Below are positions 11,750 to 23,588 of a stretch of 64,000 bases of DNA, piece after piece (positions within the stretch are counted from its first letter, which is position 1; each line of letters opens with the position of its first letter). Under the pieces are notes generated by a model. That model saw nothing but the letters and a program-made list of their open reading frames with translations. It was not told the origin of the DNA and searched no databases. Made by a program: the position numbers and the translations under genes. Source of the stretch: Galeopsis tetrahit (Eukaryota > Streptophyta > Magnoliopsida > Lamiales > Lamiaceae); assembly GCA_963675135.1 (NCBI GenBank), contig OY776133.1:45973494-46037493 (forward strand), given 5' to 3'.

Positions 11750-12206
11750 TTTTTATTTTTTTCAATTCAGGGTCTTCCCCCTTAAATCTTTCCATCCCTC
11801 GAAACATAGCCCTGTCCGCTATCTTAACTGATTCCACATAACATTTCCTCCCTTGATACTGGTCTCCACATATCTCTCCCACTACCCCCGAGGCGGGAAA
11901 TTTCATCTTCATTTGGAAGGTGGAAATTACCGCTTGGAAGATGTTCAAACTTGGTCTTCCCATCACCACATTGTATGAGGATGGAACGTCTACTATCAGA
12001 AAATCTATCACCTGCACGCGTCGGTTAGGGGCGGTTCCTAGCCCTACTTGCAATAGTGCTGAACCGAGGGGTTGAATTGCACCCCCTGAAAACCCATAAA
12101 GGGCGGTCTCCACTGGTCTGAGTTTTATATTCAGTTCCATCTTCTTGAAGCACTCCAGGAACATGATATCAGCGGAGCTCCCTGTGTCTACAAAGATTCT
12201 GGCCAC
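11742..12206 (-). pseudogene. gypsy aspartic protease segment
   Basis: Processes the polyprotein. The active site DTGSS lies near the start (ARIFVDTGSSADIMF) and the flap-side motif near YNVVMGRPSLN. It is frameshifted from gag upstream (about 12206-12236) and from RT downstream, so gag, protease and RT lie in different frames. Part of this may be decay rather than programmed frameshifting. Confidence 0.88.
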
Positions 12207-12235
12207 ATCATACCCTGCGATATCTGTGGTAATGA

Positions 12236-14103
12236 CTAAAGCGTCATTATGGGTTTCCCAGCGTCTTCTGGCCCAAAGTGAATATCAGGAACCACTGTCA
12301 TCTTTCCTATCTCGTGGTGTTCCACATTCCTCTCGATTTTCAACGACCTAACACTTTGCTTCCTCTGTCTGAAGGAATCTCCATCAGCAGGGCCCCCCAT
12401 GATCATGTGAATGGTTCCCCTCTTTTGAGGAGGAGGGGGCTGATCTTCTATGTTCTTCCTCTGTTCTCTTTTGTTATCCTCTGGCTTCCCCTCGGGGTCC
12501 TTCCTCTTTTGCCCTCTAGGGCCTTGTCTATCCCTGAATGTGAACTCCTTGAGGTGGCCCGCTTGGATCATTCTTTCTATCTCGTCTTTCAGGTGCCAAC
12601 ATTGATTCGTGTCGTGGCCGTAATCGTTGTGGAACCTGCAGAATTTATCAGATTTGGGATTTTGAAGGCCCCTATTCCTTGAGTAGGGGAACTTCATGTC
12701 AGGGTGGTCCCCTGCTACCTCCAAAACTTCTGCTGGCTCTATCCGTAGAGGGGTATATTTCTCAAATCTTCCCTTAGGGCCCCAGCGCACAGCTTCCTCC
12801 TCTTTTACATTTCCCAGTCTCCTGGAACTCCTGTGTTTCTCTGGGCTGGGCCTCCTTGGTATTATTTCCCTTCTTCGATCTCCATTCCCCACTACTGGCC
12901 TGGTTTTTTAGCGTTTAGCCTTCCTTACCTCTTCTAGGGTGAGGTATTTTTCCGCTCTTCTTAGTAACTCATCGAAGGTCTGCACTGGTTTCTTGGCTAG
13001 GGACGTGAAGAGGTCTTCGTCTCTTAGCCCATTAGTAAGAGCATTAATTTTGACTTCCGAAGAGGCTGTTGGTTCTTCTAAGGCTGCTTGATTGAATCTC
13101 TTCAGGAAAGCCCGAAGGCTCTCATTCTCCCCTTGTTGCATGTTAAACAGGGTAAGGGTAGCTCTAGGCTGCCTCCTAGCGCTGGTGAATTGATGCAAGA
13201 ACAATTCACTAAACTCTGACCATGAATGAATGGTATCCAGCCCCAGCTGTGTGAACCATTGTTGCGCGGCCTTGGATAGGGTAGTTAGGAATACCCTGCA
13301 CTTGACGCCCTCTCCGTATCGGTGTAATAGGGCGGCATTCTCGAACCTCATCAAATGTTCGTACGGATCTGTGGTGCCATCATATTCAAAATTTAAGGAT
13401 TTAAAGTTAGAAGGCAGTTCATCTTGTAAAATACTAGATGAAAATTGATAACTAGTAACGTAAGAAGGTTTACTTACGTTGTCGGTCATCTGTTTTTGCA
13501 TGTCCTTCATTTCTTTCTGTAGGGCCTATATCTGATCACTAACTGCTCCCTAGTAAGTGTCATCCGTGCTTTCTCCTATTTCTGTATCTAGAGTGATACC
13601 ACTAGGGGTCCTCTCCGTGTTCCTCCTGGGGGGTCGATCAAGAATGCTTCTCTCAGCTTGGGAGGGCACCTTTTCTTCCTGATCTCAAGGGAGACCCTCA
13701 TTCCTGGAAGGGACCGGAGCGGAGTCAATGACATGTTCCGGGGGTTTTGCTTTGTACCCTCATTGACTGGTGGGATGGGCCCAGAAGGGCGAAGTCCACG
13801 AGAGGTGATTATCCTTTCTACCGCTTGTGCGATCATCACGTCTAATTGATCCTGAGAAACAGTCAAGAGCTCCGGTTGAGCATTGGGATGAGGGGTATCC
13901 CTATTAGTCCCACTTCCAGAGGCTCTTGAGGTACCCGTCATATTCCCCTCTAGTGCGAGAGGGATATCTTCCGGTGTAGGGTTTGCAGGTTGTTTCCCTA
14001 GATTCCTGTTTAAGGGAAAACCTGGAGGAGGCGGAGGGAAAGGAAGGGGAGTGGAATCTCCCTTTTCCTTAGTCTGCTTCGTCGGATCTTGTTCTCCGCC
14101 CAT
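12236..14103 (-). pseudogene. gag: gypsy Gag, broken by frameshift and stop
   Basis: Three pieces of one gag gene. 13588-14103 is the N-terminal, Pro-rich part, with ATG at 14103 about 40 bp after the PBS. 12908-13510 is the retrotransposon gag core (FNMQQGENESLRAFLKRFN). 12236-12892 is the C-terminal part with a zinc-binding motif (CRFHNDYGHDTNQC). The last two share a frame and are separated by one TAA at 12908-12910. The first is in another frame, with stops at 13511-13587. A basic, Arg/Lys-rich stretch follows the zinc motif, consistent with RNA binding. Confidence 0.88.
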
Positions 14104-14140
14104 TTAGTATGGAACTTTTTCTCACTTCTTAGCTCGAAAC

Positions 14141-14159
14141 GTTCCCACAGACGGCGCCA
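14141..14159 (-). other. Primer binding site of Tat element
   Basis: Minus-strand TGGCGCCGTCTGTGGGAAC, two bases inside the LTR end. The first nine bases fit the acceptor end of tRNA-Asp; the rest does not, so the primer tRNA is uncertain. Confidence 0.7.
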
Positions 14160-14161
14160 GT

Positions 14162-14878
14162 TGTTGCGTCGAAAAATAACGCCTACGGATATCAAACGTT
14201 CCCGTGCGGGTAGTGTAAATCACGGGCTTAAATCGTCCTTTATCCTTAGCGATCCTCACGAGCAATTCTTCTTAAAGATCCTTAGATGACCTGCAAAAAC
14301 ACGCTGGAGGGGATTCCGGCGCGGAATCTCCGACGCTCAAGTCAAAATCGCTCTCAAGAGAATCAAAGAGGAGTTTCCCTGTAATTCTAGGGAAACTCTG
14401 GCAAAATCAAGGAATATTTCTCGTGAATTCAAGGTATATTCAGTGTATTCCTTTTTTCGTGATGTAAAGTGTGTGTGTAATCCCTGAAAAACGTAATCAA
14501 CGAAAGTAAACATAACCTGCTTTTATATCTGGCCCCTTTCCTAGGAGAGAGGGAGACTTCTTCTCCCTATATTTCCTCCAATATCCCTCAAGACTCGGCC
14601 CTGTAGCATACTGGCCCTATATTCTCGCTTAGACCCATTCCTTAATCTTATTGACAATGAATAGTTCCTAAATCCCCTCCTCTTGGACCGAACTATCTGG
14701 CCCAGAGACTACTGATCCTCAGATGTGGGCTAAAAGCCCAATTACTTCTATATCCCTCTTTGGGCTTGGGAGTGTATTAATCCGGCCTCCAAGCCCATTA
14801 CCCTTACTAAAGCTTACTTTAATTTATCTCATATCCACGTGTCGGTGTTTTCGAGGGCGACATATTTTATCCGCATCA
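14162..14878 (-). repeat. 5' LTR of Tat gypsy element
   Basis: 717 bp. On the plus strand it runs from TGTTGCGTCG to CCGCATCA, so the ends form TGATGCG...CGCAACA, a near-perfect inverted pair with TG...CA. A TATATAAAA box (minus) lies at 14521-14528. The outer boundary is inferred from this inverted pair because the partner LTR is off-window. Confidence 0.75.
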
Positions 14879-15345
14879 GTATGTTATTATAACTGAAAAG
14901 TGTATAATCTATTAATGAAAAGTGTATAATCTATTAATGAAAAGTGTATGTTATTATAACTGAAAAGTGTATAATCTATTAATGAAAAAGTGTATGTTAT
15001 TATAACTGAAAAATGTATGTTATTATAATTGAAAAGTTTATAATCTATTAATGAAAAGTGTATGTTCTATTAATGAAAAATATAAGTTATATATTAATGA
15101 AAAGTGTATGTTAATATAGCTGAAAATATTATTGAAAAATGTAAATTTTCTGTAAAAAAAAATAAAAATGAAAAAAAAATGGAAAAAAAAAGTCAAAGTT
15201 TGATCATTGATCGGTCAACGGTCAACAGTTGATCATTCATCGTTCACTCAAGTACACCGTGTACTTCAGTGCACAAGAGTCTCACCCTTATAAGAAGGGT
15301 AAAGCTCTTATACTCTTGTGCACTGAAGTACACATGGTACACTCA
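14879..15345. repeat. Tandem AAAGTGTATAATCTATTAATG-like array and double palindrome
   Basis: 14879-15130 holds imperfect repeats of two short units (GAAAAGTGTATAATCTATTA and TGTATGTTATTATAACTGAA). 15251-15345 is a large inverted repeat whose 22-bp arms (15259-15280, 15312-15333) are perfect and flank a small inner hairpin. Composition and palindromes match the MITE family at 36961 and 43147. It looks like ends of two members abutting, the left one cut by the gypsy insertion. Confidence 0.65.
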
Positions 15346-16572
15346 AGTTTAGAAAATCGGATATATATTATAATTGATGCATTGTTACACATACTCACTT
15401 ATAGTTTAGTGATACTATCTAGTCTTTTCTACGCTTGTTTCCTGATTTGAATCCCACCGTGTTGCACTACATTCGAGTAACAAAACGAAAGTTAATATTT
15501 TAATGAGTATTATGTGAATGTAATTTTTTTTTAAGGTTGAGTTATATATTTTTAATTAAAAAAAATAAGCGAAAATATGAGAAAAAAATGCGTAAAAAAA
15601 GAAGCTAAAAAAAAGTGAAAATGATGTAATTCAGTTATTTTAAAATTAAAAAATAAAACTAAAAAATAGATAAAAATAATAATAATAATAATGTCACTCA
15701 AGTATATACCAGTCAAAATCTTATCATAATTAACATAGAATAAGATTTTTTTGAAGTAGTTTACTTTTTGTTTAAAACAAGGCAAATACTTTGTACATCA
15801 TGCTAACATGTACAATTTCTCGTCAAAACAATCCGTCTCAATGTCTCATACTAGATTACACATATCAATACCACAAATAATCGTAAAATTATCAAAATTC
15901 TTTTGACTCACACCTTTCAAATATCTTTTATGCTAATTAACCACTTATATCAAAAGCAAATGGATAAACATGAGTATCATTCATCACGCAATATCACACC
16001 ATATTTCTACACAATTCGACTTTTTTGTGCATGTAAAAAATATTGTAATATGATTTTATAAGCATAGTGATATATTACTTGATAAATAATGTATTATTAC
16101 AACAAACTGAAAGAAATTAAATGGTGTACAAGTATGAGCCTAAACTCAATTATATTCTCAAACACCGTATACTCTTGATTATAAGTAATTATGTTATATT
16201 TTTAAAATTTTAATCACTTGTCAAAAGTAAAACCAAAACCAGTTGCAAACACAACATTTGTTTTGTTTTTATTAATTAAAACTTCCAAAGTTATCTAAAC
16301 TGCCAAGATTATCAAAACATTATCTGAATATTATGAAAGCTCTCATTTTCTTCGAATCTCAATTAAGTTCCTATCTCTGAATGAATACAAACACATATCA
16401 GGCAGCCCAGCTACAATTTAATTTATTTAAATTGAATGGGTACAAATAGTAAATATATCAACTAGTCACTAATTAGTAAATATAGAGGTAGCTTAAAATG
16501 GATTATACGGCTCCACAAAACATGCCACAATAATAATTAGCTTATAAACGAATACGGCCCGAGCCCCTGGTT
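15346..16572. other. Intergenic, AT-rich; 3' side of IFRD gene
   Basis: No coding frame of note. 15535-15690 is A-rich low complexity with an ATA run. About 16440-16572 should include the 3' UTR of the IFRD gene transcribed leftward; I see no certain poly(A) site. Confidence 0.4.
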
Positions 16573-19500
16573 TCAAGCATCAGCATAATCAATTGCAAAG
16601 TGGCCTGCATTTTTATCCTGCACACAAACCATTTACAAAAGCATCAATCCTGCTGGCTGTTCTTTTTTCGAGTAAAAATATAAACATTATTCAAGTGCGT
16701 ACTCAATGAACAAACATACCTGGGATAACATGCGTTGTTTGTTTAGTAACTGTGTCCGTGCCTTGTTGAGGGCCGAGTTGGGCGACTTGTACATCCTCTG
16801 TCACATACAAAAAATATAAGCAAATACCCAACGAAAAATACGAATCACACACAATCACAAAATGAAAATACGCCAAATATCCAAGATCAATTATGAATGT
16901 AAAGAAAGAAGAATTTTTTCGTATATCTTTCCTACGGAACTGTTATGTTGGGTTGTAAAAAAGTTGAGAACTGAAATCAGACGGTTAATTCCTCGTTCTC
17001 ATAAAACCTAAATGGTATGAAAATTCTAAGTAACAACCAATAACATGAATCAAGACACAGAGCCAGAAAATGACACTAGTACACTAGGAGAAGAGGAGAA
17101 TGGGAAGATATTGTGATTTGTGAGGAAAATACATCAGAAAGTGGCTACAAGATTTAAGGATAATTAAATACTATAGTGCAATCTCAAGATGAATTGTCAC
17201 AATTTAGCAGCAGTTTTGAGGACATTCTGATCTTACTAACCTTAGCACTCCCAGACATCCGATTCTCACCCCCCGATTGAAACTTTTTCTTGGGAGTGAA
17301 GTCAAATACATCATGAAGAAATTGGTTCTCCTATAAAACACACAATAAAATAGAAATTGGTTAATAGTCCACTAAGAAAAATGTATTTTACACAAGCCTG
17401 GAGATAAATTATACCTGCATGTGCTTCACAAATCCTCCTCCAAGAAAATGCTTCAAGAAATTCAACTATAATAATTCACGAAAATAATGTATGTCAAAAA
17501 CCCATCACTTTACAACACAAGCTAAAAGATGCAGGGATATAATAAAAACCTGTATCAATTGAACCCATGAGCTCGTGTTTAGAGAATCTCCACCTACTTT
17601 CATCGAGGACTCTGGGGTATAACCGTTCTGGTATACAAATTAATACATGAATAAATTTAGAAATCCAGAAACCAAAACCAAAACAAAGTAAATTAACGTG
17701 ATAACTAAATACTTGAGTAAATTGTAAAATTGGTCCCATATCTAGTGGGTCTTGGCAATTTTAGTCTTGTACAAATCAATTTTCTCAATTAAGTGCCTCA
17801 ACTTTTAAGATGATGCAATTTTAGTCCTATATTGACAATTTTTTGTTCAAGGATGATAATATTTTTAATAGAAATTAATATGTTGATGCCAAGTCATTAG
17901 CCAGGTTGTTACATGGTATTCCAGCAACTCATGTGCAAAAAATTTGCCGCTTTGTCAATATAGGACTAAAATCATTATCATTTTAAAAGAGACTTAATTG
18001 AGAAAATTAATTCGCAAGGTATTAAAAAAATGACTACACCCAATAGATACAATACCAATTTTTCAATTTACTCCAAAATACCTCAAGAAAATCCAGAATA
18101 TCACGAAATATGTTCTTCTGGGCAGTGAGATCTTTCTTTGCAGCCCCTTTACCACTGGCTTCAGCAGCAAATACTCGGACTTGATTAAGAACTTTATTCC
18201 TTAACCCATGCATGTGCATCATATTACGGGAATGCCCTTCTTCAGCAGGAGTTTCTGAAGAGACCTTAGCTTCTCCACAGAACTTCTCAAGGCTCCCAAT
18301 CTCAAAAATTAAAGCAAGTGCTTCACCAGCAGCAATGCGTAGCTGTCTGTCATCCTTGTCTAGCAGAGTGCAGAAATACGACACCGACCTGAATTATATT
18401 GAGGTTTAGAAGCATATTTAACATGCCTTAATACTTATCACACTTCTTGAATTAATAACTGACCCATATGAAAGTGGGTTAATTTTTAATAAATCACTAT
18501 CTTTTCACATTTTTTCAATTACAACTTATGTTTTTAAAATTTGCGTTTTGATACACGACATTTTAAATTGTTGTAATTCTATCACACGACTATTTTCCGG
18601 CAAGTCCCACTGACGTGGCAGTGTAAGAAATTACAATAGGTTGTGAATTTATTTGCAAAATTCTTTTAAAAGGTCGGCTGCCACATCAGCATAAGCTTCA
18701 AGAAAATAGTCATATGATATAAACGCAGCATTTAAACAGTCTGTGTATCGCATTGCAAATTTTAAAAGCATATGTTGTAATTGAAAATACGTAAAAAAAG
18801 GTGCCCCACCTATGAAAATCAAGCTCAGGTGAAAATTTAGAGCTAACATATACTTACTCTTGCCAAGTTTTGGAGTTTAGTGCCCCACCATCCAATGTAG
18901 TAAGAAGAAATGACCAGGCAGAGGCCGCCATTGTTATCACTGCTGGAAGAGGTTTAGAAGTGCTTACCTGAATGAATTAGATTGAACATAAATCAAATGG
19001 CACATACAAACATACGTACTAAAATAAATACCCAACAATAATTTTACAAAGGCCAACTGAACTGCAGCAAGAGTCATATGTGCTATGCGTTGTTGGCTGT
19101 TCTTAGAATATGGATAATAAAACCAAAAGGGAAAATAGATTTTTTGTCCTGTAAGTTATCTATATTTTGGTTCCAGTCCTGTTAAGCTTCACGAATTGAA
19201 ACTAGTCCTGTAACTTTCAAATTTCAACATTTTGGTTTGGTAACCGGCTGTAGGAGGTGATACACCAGGTTGACACTGACATGGAAAAATAAGATTGGTC
19301 AACCGGATATTTCACCTCTTACAAATGGTCACCGGACCAAAATGTCAAAATTTTGAAAGTTACAGGACTGTTTTCAATTCATAAAAGTCGAAAGGACTAA
19401 AAATAAAACAAGGGTAGGACTTAAAAAAAAATATTTTCCCAAACCAAAAAAGTGAAAAACATCTTGGACCAGGCTGATAAATAAATGCATACATTGGGGC

Positions 19501-22138
19501 CCAATTTTGGATGAGCCACTTGCCACATTATGTTCATTGATTTCTCCGTTTGTTCTGATCCTTCACCACCAACAAAAGTTATAACAGCCAAGCACTCGAG
19601 CAACTGTAATTACATCAGAGTGATTTCAGCAAAAAATTCTGATCAGACATTTAAAATAAGAATTCAAAAAATACTAAAATAGATCTACCGATGATGTCTT
19701 AGACGCCTCAGACCGAATTCTAAGAGCTTCTGATATAGGGGAGATTGATTCTTCCAAGATCTCTTGGGCTTTCTCCCCAGGACCAGTGGTCAGAGCTAAA
19801 AGTCCTACAAAGGAACGAAAAAATGTATAATTATTAGCTAAATATTAACTGAAGAATGAAAGGATGGCAATATGAGAGAGGCCAGAGTAAAACCTATTGC
19901 ATGAGATGCCAAGGCAACCTCCTTTGCAGAACCCTTTTTGACTGAATTCAAGCACTGGTGCAGCAATGTAGCAAACCTAGATAGAGAACAAGATATTACT
20001 GTTGAACCCAATAAAATTGAACCTTTAAACCTTAATGCATCTCTTATTCAAAATAATCAACAATGTGTCCTTTAAATCAATAGCCAAAAGAATTGAAAGA
20101 TGTACAAGATAACCCTAAGGCATCTTAGCCATTTGGGGCCCGCTTATTCCGTGTGAAAAGGATATGTCTTTTTTTTTTCCCTCTATTCACTTGTTTGTCT
20201 CACTTGAGTTGTTTTGCCGAGGGCCCGTAAAGAAAGGGGAGCACAAGCTACCTTATACCCACAACAAGTGAAAAGGCATCCCACGTGAGGGGAGGTATCA
20301 ATTATCCCTGCCTGCTATCTCATTCAGTATTGTGGTGGTATTTACCAAATTATCCCTGCTGCTTTTCAGAATCTATATGGAAGATGAGGGCTAATATGAC
20401 TTTTGCTCGATTTTCCTATCCAAATACCTTTAAATAAATGTACTTAGCTGCATGGCAAGACTATAACTCTTGTGGGCTTTTGTACTGAACAGCTGAGGAA
20501 GGACTTATGTTTATAAAATAGGCTGCTGTTGACACAACTTCTCCCCAAAACGCCTTTTCTTAGTTAAACATATTCTCCCTTTTCTTAGTTAAACATTTCA
20601 CAAAGAAATTAATTTCTTCATTTGATCATTTCCAATACCTCAAAACAAAGGGGCTCTTAATCAATCAAAATGGTCTTGTGGACTTTTGTTGTGAAACATC
20701 CACCCTTCAACACAAGTACACAACTCTAAACTCTCCCCCGTACAACTGTGTGTCCATACCCAATTAAAAAGAGATTAACAAGAATAATACACACTACAAA
20801 AAGCTCCAAGAACGTTACCAATTTTAGCTATCACGTAGAAGACAAAAGCACGTGCCAATTAGCTAAATATTTGTCTATGAGAAACTAAAGCAGAAGAATG
20901 CATGATAAAACAATAGGAAGAAAGGGTGAGTACTTCTTTTCAATAAAATCATGTTGTAAGTTGCTATTAAAGGCTTCAATAATAGATGCCAATGCCTTCT
21001 CTCTAGTAGCTCCTCTGCACACCAAAAAAAAAAGTCATTAGAAATTTTCACATTTTCCTCGCATGAAACTCAGATGAACTCTGTCGCTCTCTCTATGAAA
21101 ACAGATGGATTACCTCTTCTCATACAATGCATCTACCCATTGATCAAGCATAGTGTCCTTATCCACCTCCATTTCCTCATTAGCAGGTTCTACCGTATTA
21201 GTAAAGCGCATAGATGATGAAGTTGAGCTCATACTATCTGTATCATCACTATCCAGCATCGCAGCATTTTTCTTTTGAGAATTTCCTATAATGCCACAAT
21301 AAGAACCATTTAATTCCAGATTTTGTATGGAAGCAATATTCTATTATATATTACCCATGTTACAACAATAAATTTTGGGAAGCAAGGGGATTTGAGGTGT
21401 TTACAAGTAAGACTGAGAGTTTTAACACAACTAAAAATTAACCACATAAAAACAAAAAAGCGTCAGAAGATAATATAGTAGAAGTGGAATACCTTTTTAA
21501 TGGAGAAATTTGATAAAGCACAAAATAAGATTATACAAGGCAACTACTGAACGGAGAATTGATACTTTAAAGGATTAGAAAAGAAAATGAACTGAACTGA
21601 AAACCATTCTTAAACTATTATCATTTTATTATTACTCAGCTTCTTTGGGGTCTAAACTGGTCAAACCATATGTGTTAAAGTTCAGCCATTTCACTCTTGC
21701 CAAATTTTAAAAGTTTCAACATGTTCTTATGCTCAGTGTGATTCATTATCAAACAAGCTTAACATAACTTAATTCATACTAAAGCAGAACCTTGATCTTT
21801 TTACAGCTACATAAGTATTTCGACCGATCTAATCGACCTAGTCAAATTAGAACTGAAGTCTAGCAATTATCAAATGAAAAAGGCATTCAACCTTGATATT
21901 TCTATTAAATGAATGAAGCTCAAACAAGATTTAGTAAAAGGCAAACTTTTGAATTATGATCAAGTTAGTCTTTTTCCCCAGCTCAAAGCATGTTTAAATT
22001 GTACCATAAGGAAAAATAAAAAACTGATTCTTCTAATTAACAAAAATAACTTAATTCTCCAATTCAAGGGGGCATAAATCCAAAGAATTAAACAGCAAAA
22101 GCAATAATTGGGGGCAAGAAGAACTTACTTTTACCCAT
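16573..22138 (-). CDS. Interferon-related developmental regulator (IFRD) family protein
   Basis: The one complete host gene: 13 coding exons joined by GT-AG introns, 443 aa plus stop. Exons (high to low): 22129-22138, 21114-21285, 20934-21014, 19894-19976, 19689-19804, 19493-19603, 18858-18967, 18082-18388, 17550-17627, 17415-17465, 17241-17330, 16720-16797, 16573-16617. All junction phases agree and no internal stop appears. The protein starts MGKRNSQKKNAAMLDSDD, continues through the helical-repeat IFRD domain (EKALASIIEAFNSNLQHDF, LASHAIGLLAL, RIAAGEALALIFE) and ends with the conserved IFRD_C region (NSALNKARTQLLNKQRML, then DKNAGHFAIDYADA). Animal IFRD proteins act as transcriptional co-regulators. 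The plant role is little known. Length and exon layout look normal, so the gene is probably functional despite several intronic MITEs. Confidence 0.95.
17714..18074. mobile_element. MULE-like MITE at the splice donor of IFRD exon 8
   Basis: About 360 bp with inverted ends (GAGTAAATTGTAAAATTGGT on the left, its near-complement on the right) and internal inverted stretches (TTTTAGTCCTATATTGACAA and its reverse complement). Flanks TAAATACTT (17705-17713) and AAAATACCT (18075-18083) match at 7 of 9 positions, fitting an aged 9-bp duplication. The right flank contains the active GT donor (18080-18081). Confidence 0.7.
18465..18835. mobile_element. Palindromic MITE in IFRD intron
   Basis: Two ~170-bp arms are imperfect inverted copies of each other (for example TTTTCAATTACAACTTATG against its complement near 18770-18790) with a short centre near 18650. 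It lies in the intron between exons 7 and 8. Target duplication not resolved, so bounds are approximate. Confidence 0.6.
19129..19440. mobile_element. Mutator-type MITE in IFRD intron
   Basis: 312 bp, starting GGGAAAATA and ending TATTTTCCC, flanked by a perfect 9-bp duplication AAACCAAAA (19120-19128, 19441-19449). Inner parts of the arms also pair (GTCCTGTAACTTTCAAA against its complement). No coding capacity. Confidence 0.9.
19977..20933 (-). other. Long IFRD intron with probable transposon remnant
   Basis: 957-bp intron between exons 3 and 4. 20120-20560 has composition unlike the neighbouring introns (GGGCCCG, repeated AATTATCCCTGC) and may be a degraded transposon. A 22-bp phrase ending TTAGTTAAACAT is repeated in tandem at about 20560-20600. 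Confidence 0.4.
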
Positions 22139-22438
22139 GATGAACGGTCAAATCCGAATCCAAATTTAAAAATCCAAAATTAGAGGTCTGTAACTTAGAT
22201 ATCAAGAAATAATACAAGGGTAAGTAAAATCTGAACGATGAAAACAAGGAACTGAAATCGATATATGTTGAACTGAAGAGGAATTGAGTGGGAAAATTAA
22301 CAACAAATTCTGAATTGAATCGTAGAACAAAGTATCCATGTAAATTGTTTTGGAGAAGAGATTAAACAAGGACCGACCGAATCTGTCGAATTGATTTTTT
22401 AAAGAGAGGCGTGAGGAGGCAACGTTCGAGGGTTAGCT
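22139..22438 (-). promoter_or_regulatory. 5' UTR and proximal promoter of IFRD gene
   Basis: About 300 bp upstream of the ATG without transposon signatures. The start site is probably near 22400, judging from the TATA-like run just beyond. Confidence 0.4.
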
Positions 22439-22456
22439 ACCATATATATATATGTG
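22439..22456 (-). promoter_or_regulatory. TATA-like box of IFRD gene
   Basis: An alternating TA run about 300 bp upstream of the ATG. It could be a TATA box or simply a short microsatellite. Confidence 0.35.
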
Positions 22457-23588
22457 CGTAAATCAATTAAAGGCGTGTTTGGACTTTGGCGTATCCTATA
22501 TTTTATTCTTTGAATATGCTCCATTATTTAATTAAATACTAGTCTCTATTTTTATTGGGTAAAAATCTCTCCTAAATATAACATACAAAAATCTTGCCCT
22601 AAAAAAACCTCACATGTTAAAATTGGAGATAAAAATTTGTATACGATATTTCATAGCACAAATTATGAAAGTGATAGAAAACCTATTTATAAAATCGAGT
22701 TAAAAGTAGATCAAACAAATTTATCTGAAAAATTCGTGCAATTATTAATTGAAAAATTCGCTCTCAAATTTGTGTTACTACAAGGAAAAAGAAAAATAAA
22801 ATTGTGGAACCATTTCACGGATCTTTTTTCGTGAGACGGTCCCTTTTGACCCATATTTTAATTTTTTTGCTTGGATAACTCATTTTCTGTTTTTTTTTTT
22901 TTTTTTTCAGATTTTATATTTGTCAAAATGTGGCCCAATGCGTTTTTAGACTGTACTTAAAAAGTGATTATATTTTTAACAAAATTCACTATTATTTTTT
23001 ACTAAAACACTATCACTTTTTTCAGGGAGATTCGTCTCATGAAATTAGATTCGTGAGATAATATATACTGTATTTTTTTTATATCCCTTACTTAAATAAA
23101 ATAAAATTTCATATCCAGTATACATAAATACTTCTGAAAATTAAATTGAATCAAATCACATAATAATATTACATCTTTTTAGTTTAATAGTATTGCATGT
23201 TTGGTCATAAATTTAAAGTGCACAATTGTCAACTAACAATGTTTTTAATAAAACACCAACCATCTATATATGTGGCATTGTGGGGTGGATTTTAAAACAA
23301 TTTATTAATTGAATTGATAACTTGATTAGGTAATGATATACAGAATATACTAGTATAATAGATTTTTTATTGGTTTTCTAAATTTGGTTTGATTTGAGTT
23401 CGAGAAGATTGGATATTGATAAAATTAATTATAAATAAATAAATTTGAAAAAAAAATATTTTGTATTATTAAAAAAATCTTTGATTATTTTACTTTTGAA
23501 ATTATTTTATTTGGACAATGATCATGTATCACATGACTAACCTAATATAATAAGAAAATACTTGAGACGGAAGTTTGGTGTGTACTAA
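22457..23588. other. Intergenic, AT-rich
   Basis: No gene seen. 22820-23070 contains GTGAGACGGTCCC and, inverted, GGGAGATTCGTCTCA, which looks like a small inverted-repeat element. A long T run lies at 22893-22908. Confidence 0.35.

Larger units (their letters stand above)
6147..14878 (-). mobile_element. Ty3/gypsy retrotransposon, Tat lineage, 3' end off-window
   Basis: Minus-strand order: 5' LTR 14162-14878, PBS 14141-14159, gag, protease, RT, two RNase H domains, integrase, repeat-rich 3' region, antisense ORF. The second, archaeal-type RNase H and an opposite-strand ORF between pol and the 3' LTR are known traits of Tat elements (Grande/Retand type). The 3' LTR would lie left of the copia insertion, outside the window. 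Single in-frame stops and frameshifts in gag and pol show it is inactive. Confidence 0.9.

Noticed and set aside
18034..18384. Stand-alone 116-aa protein
   Set aside because: It is exon 8 of the IFRD gene read through its donor into the intron.
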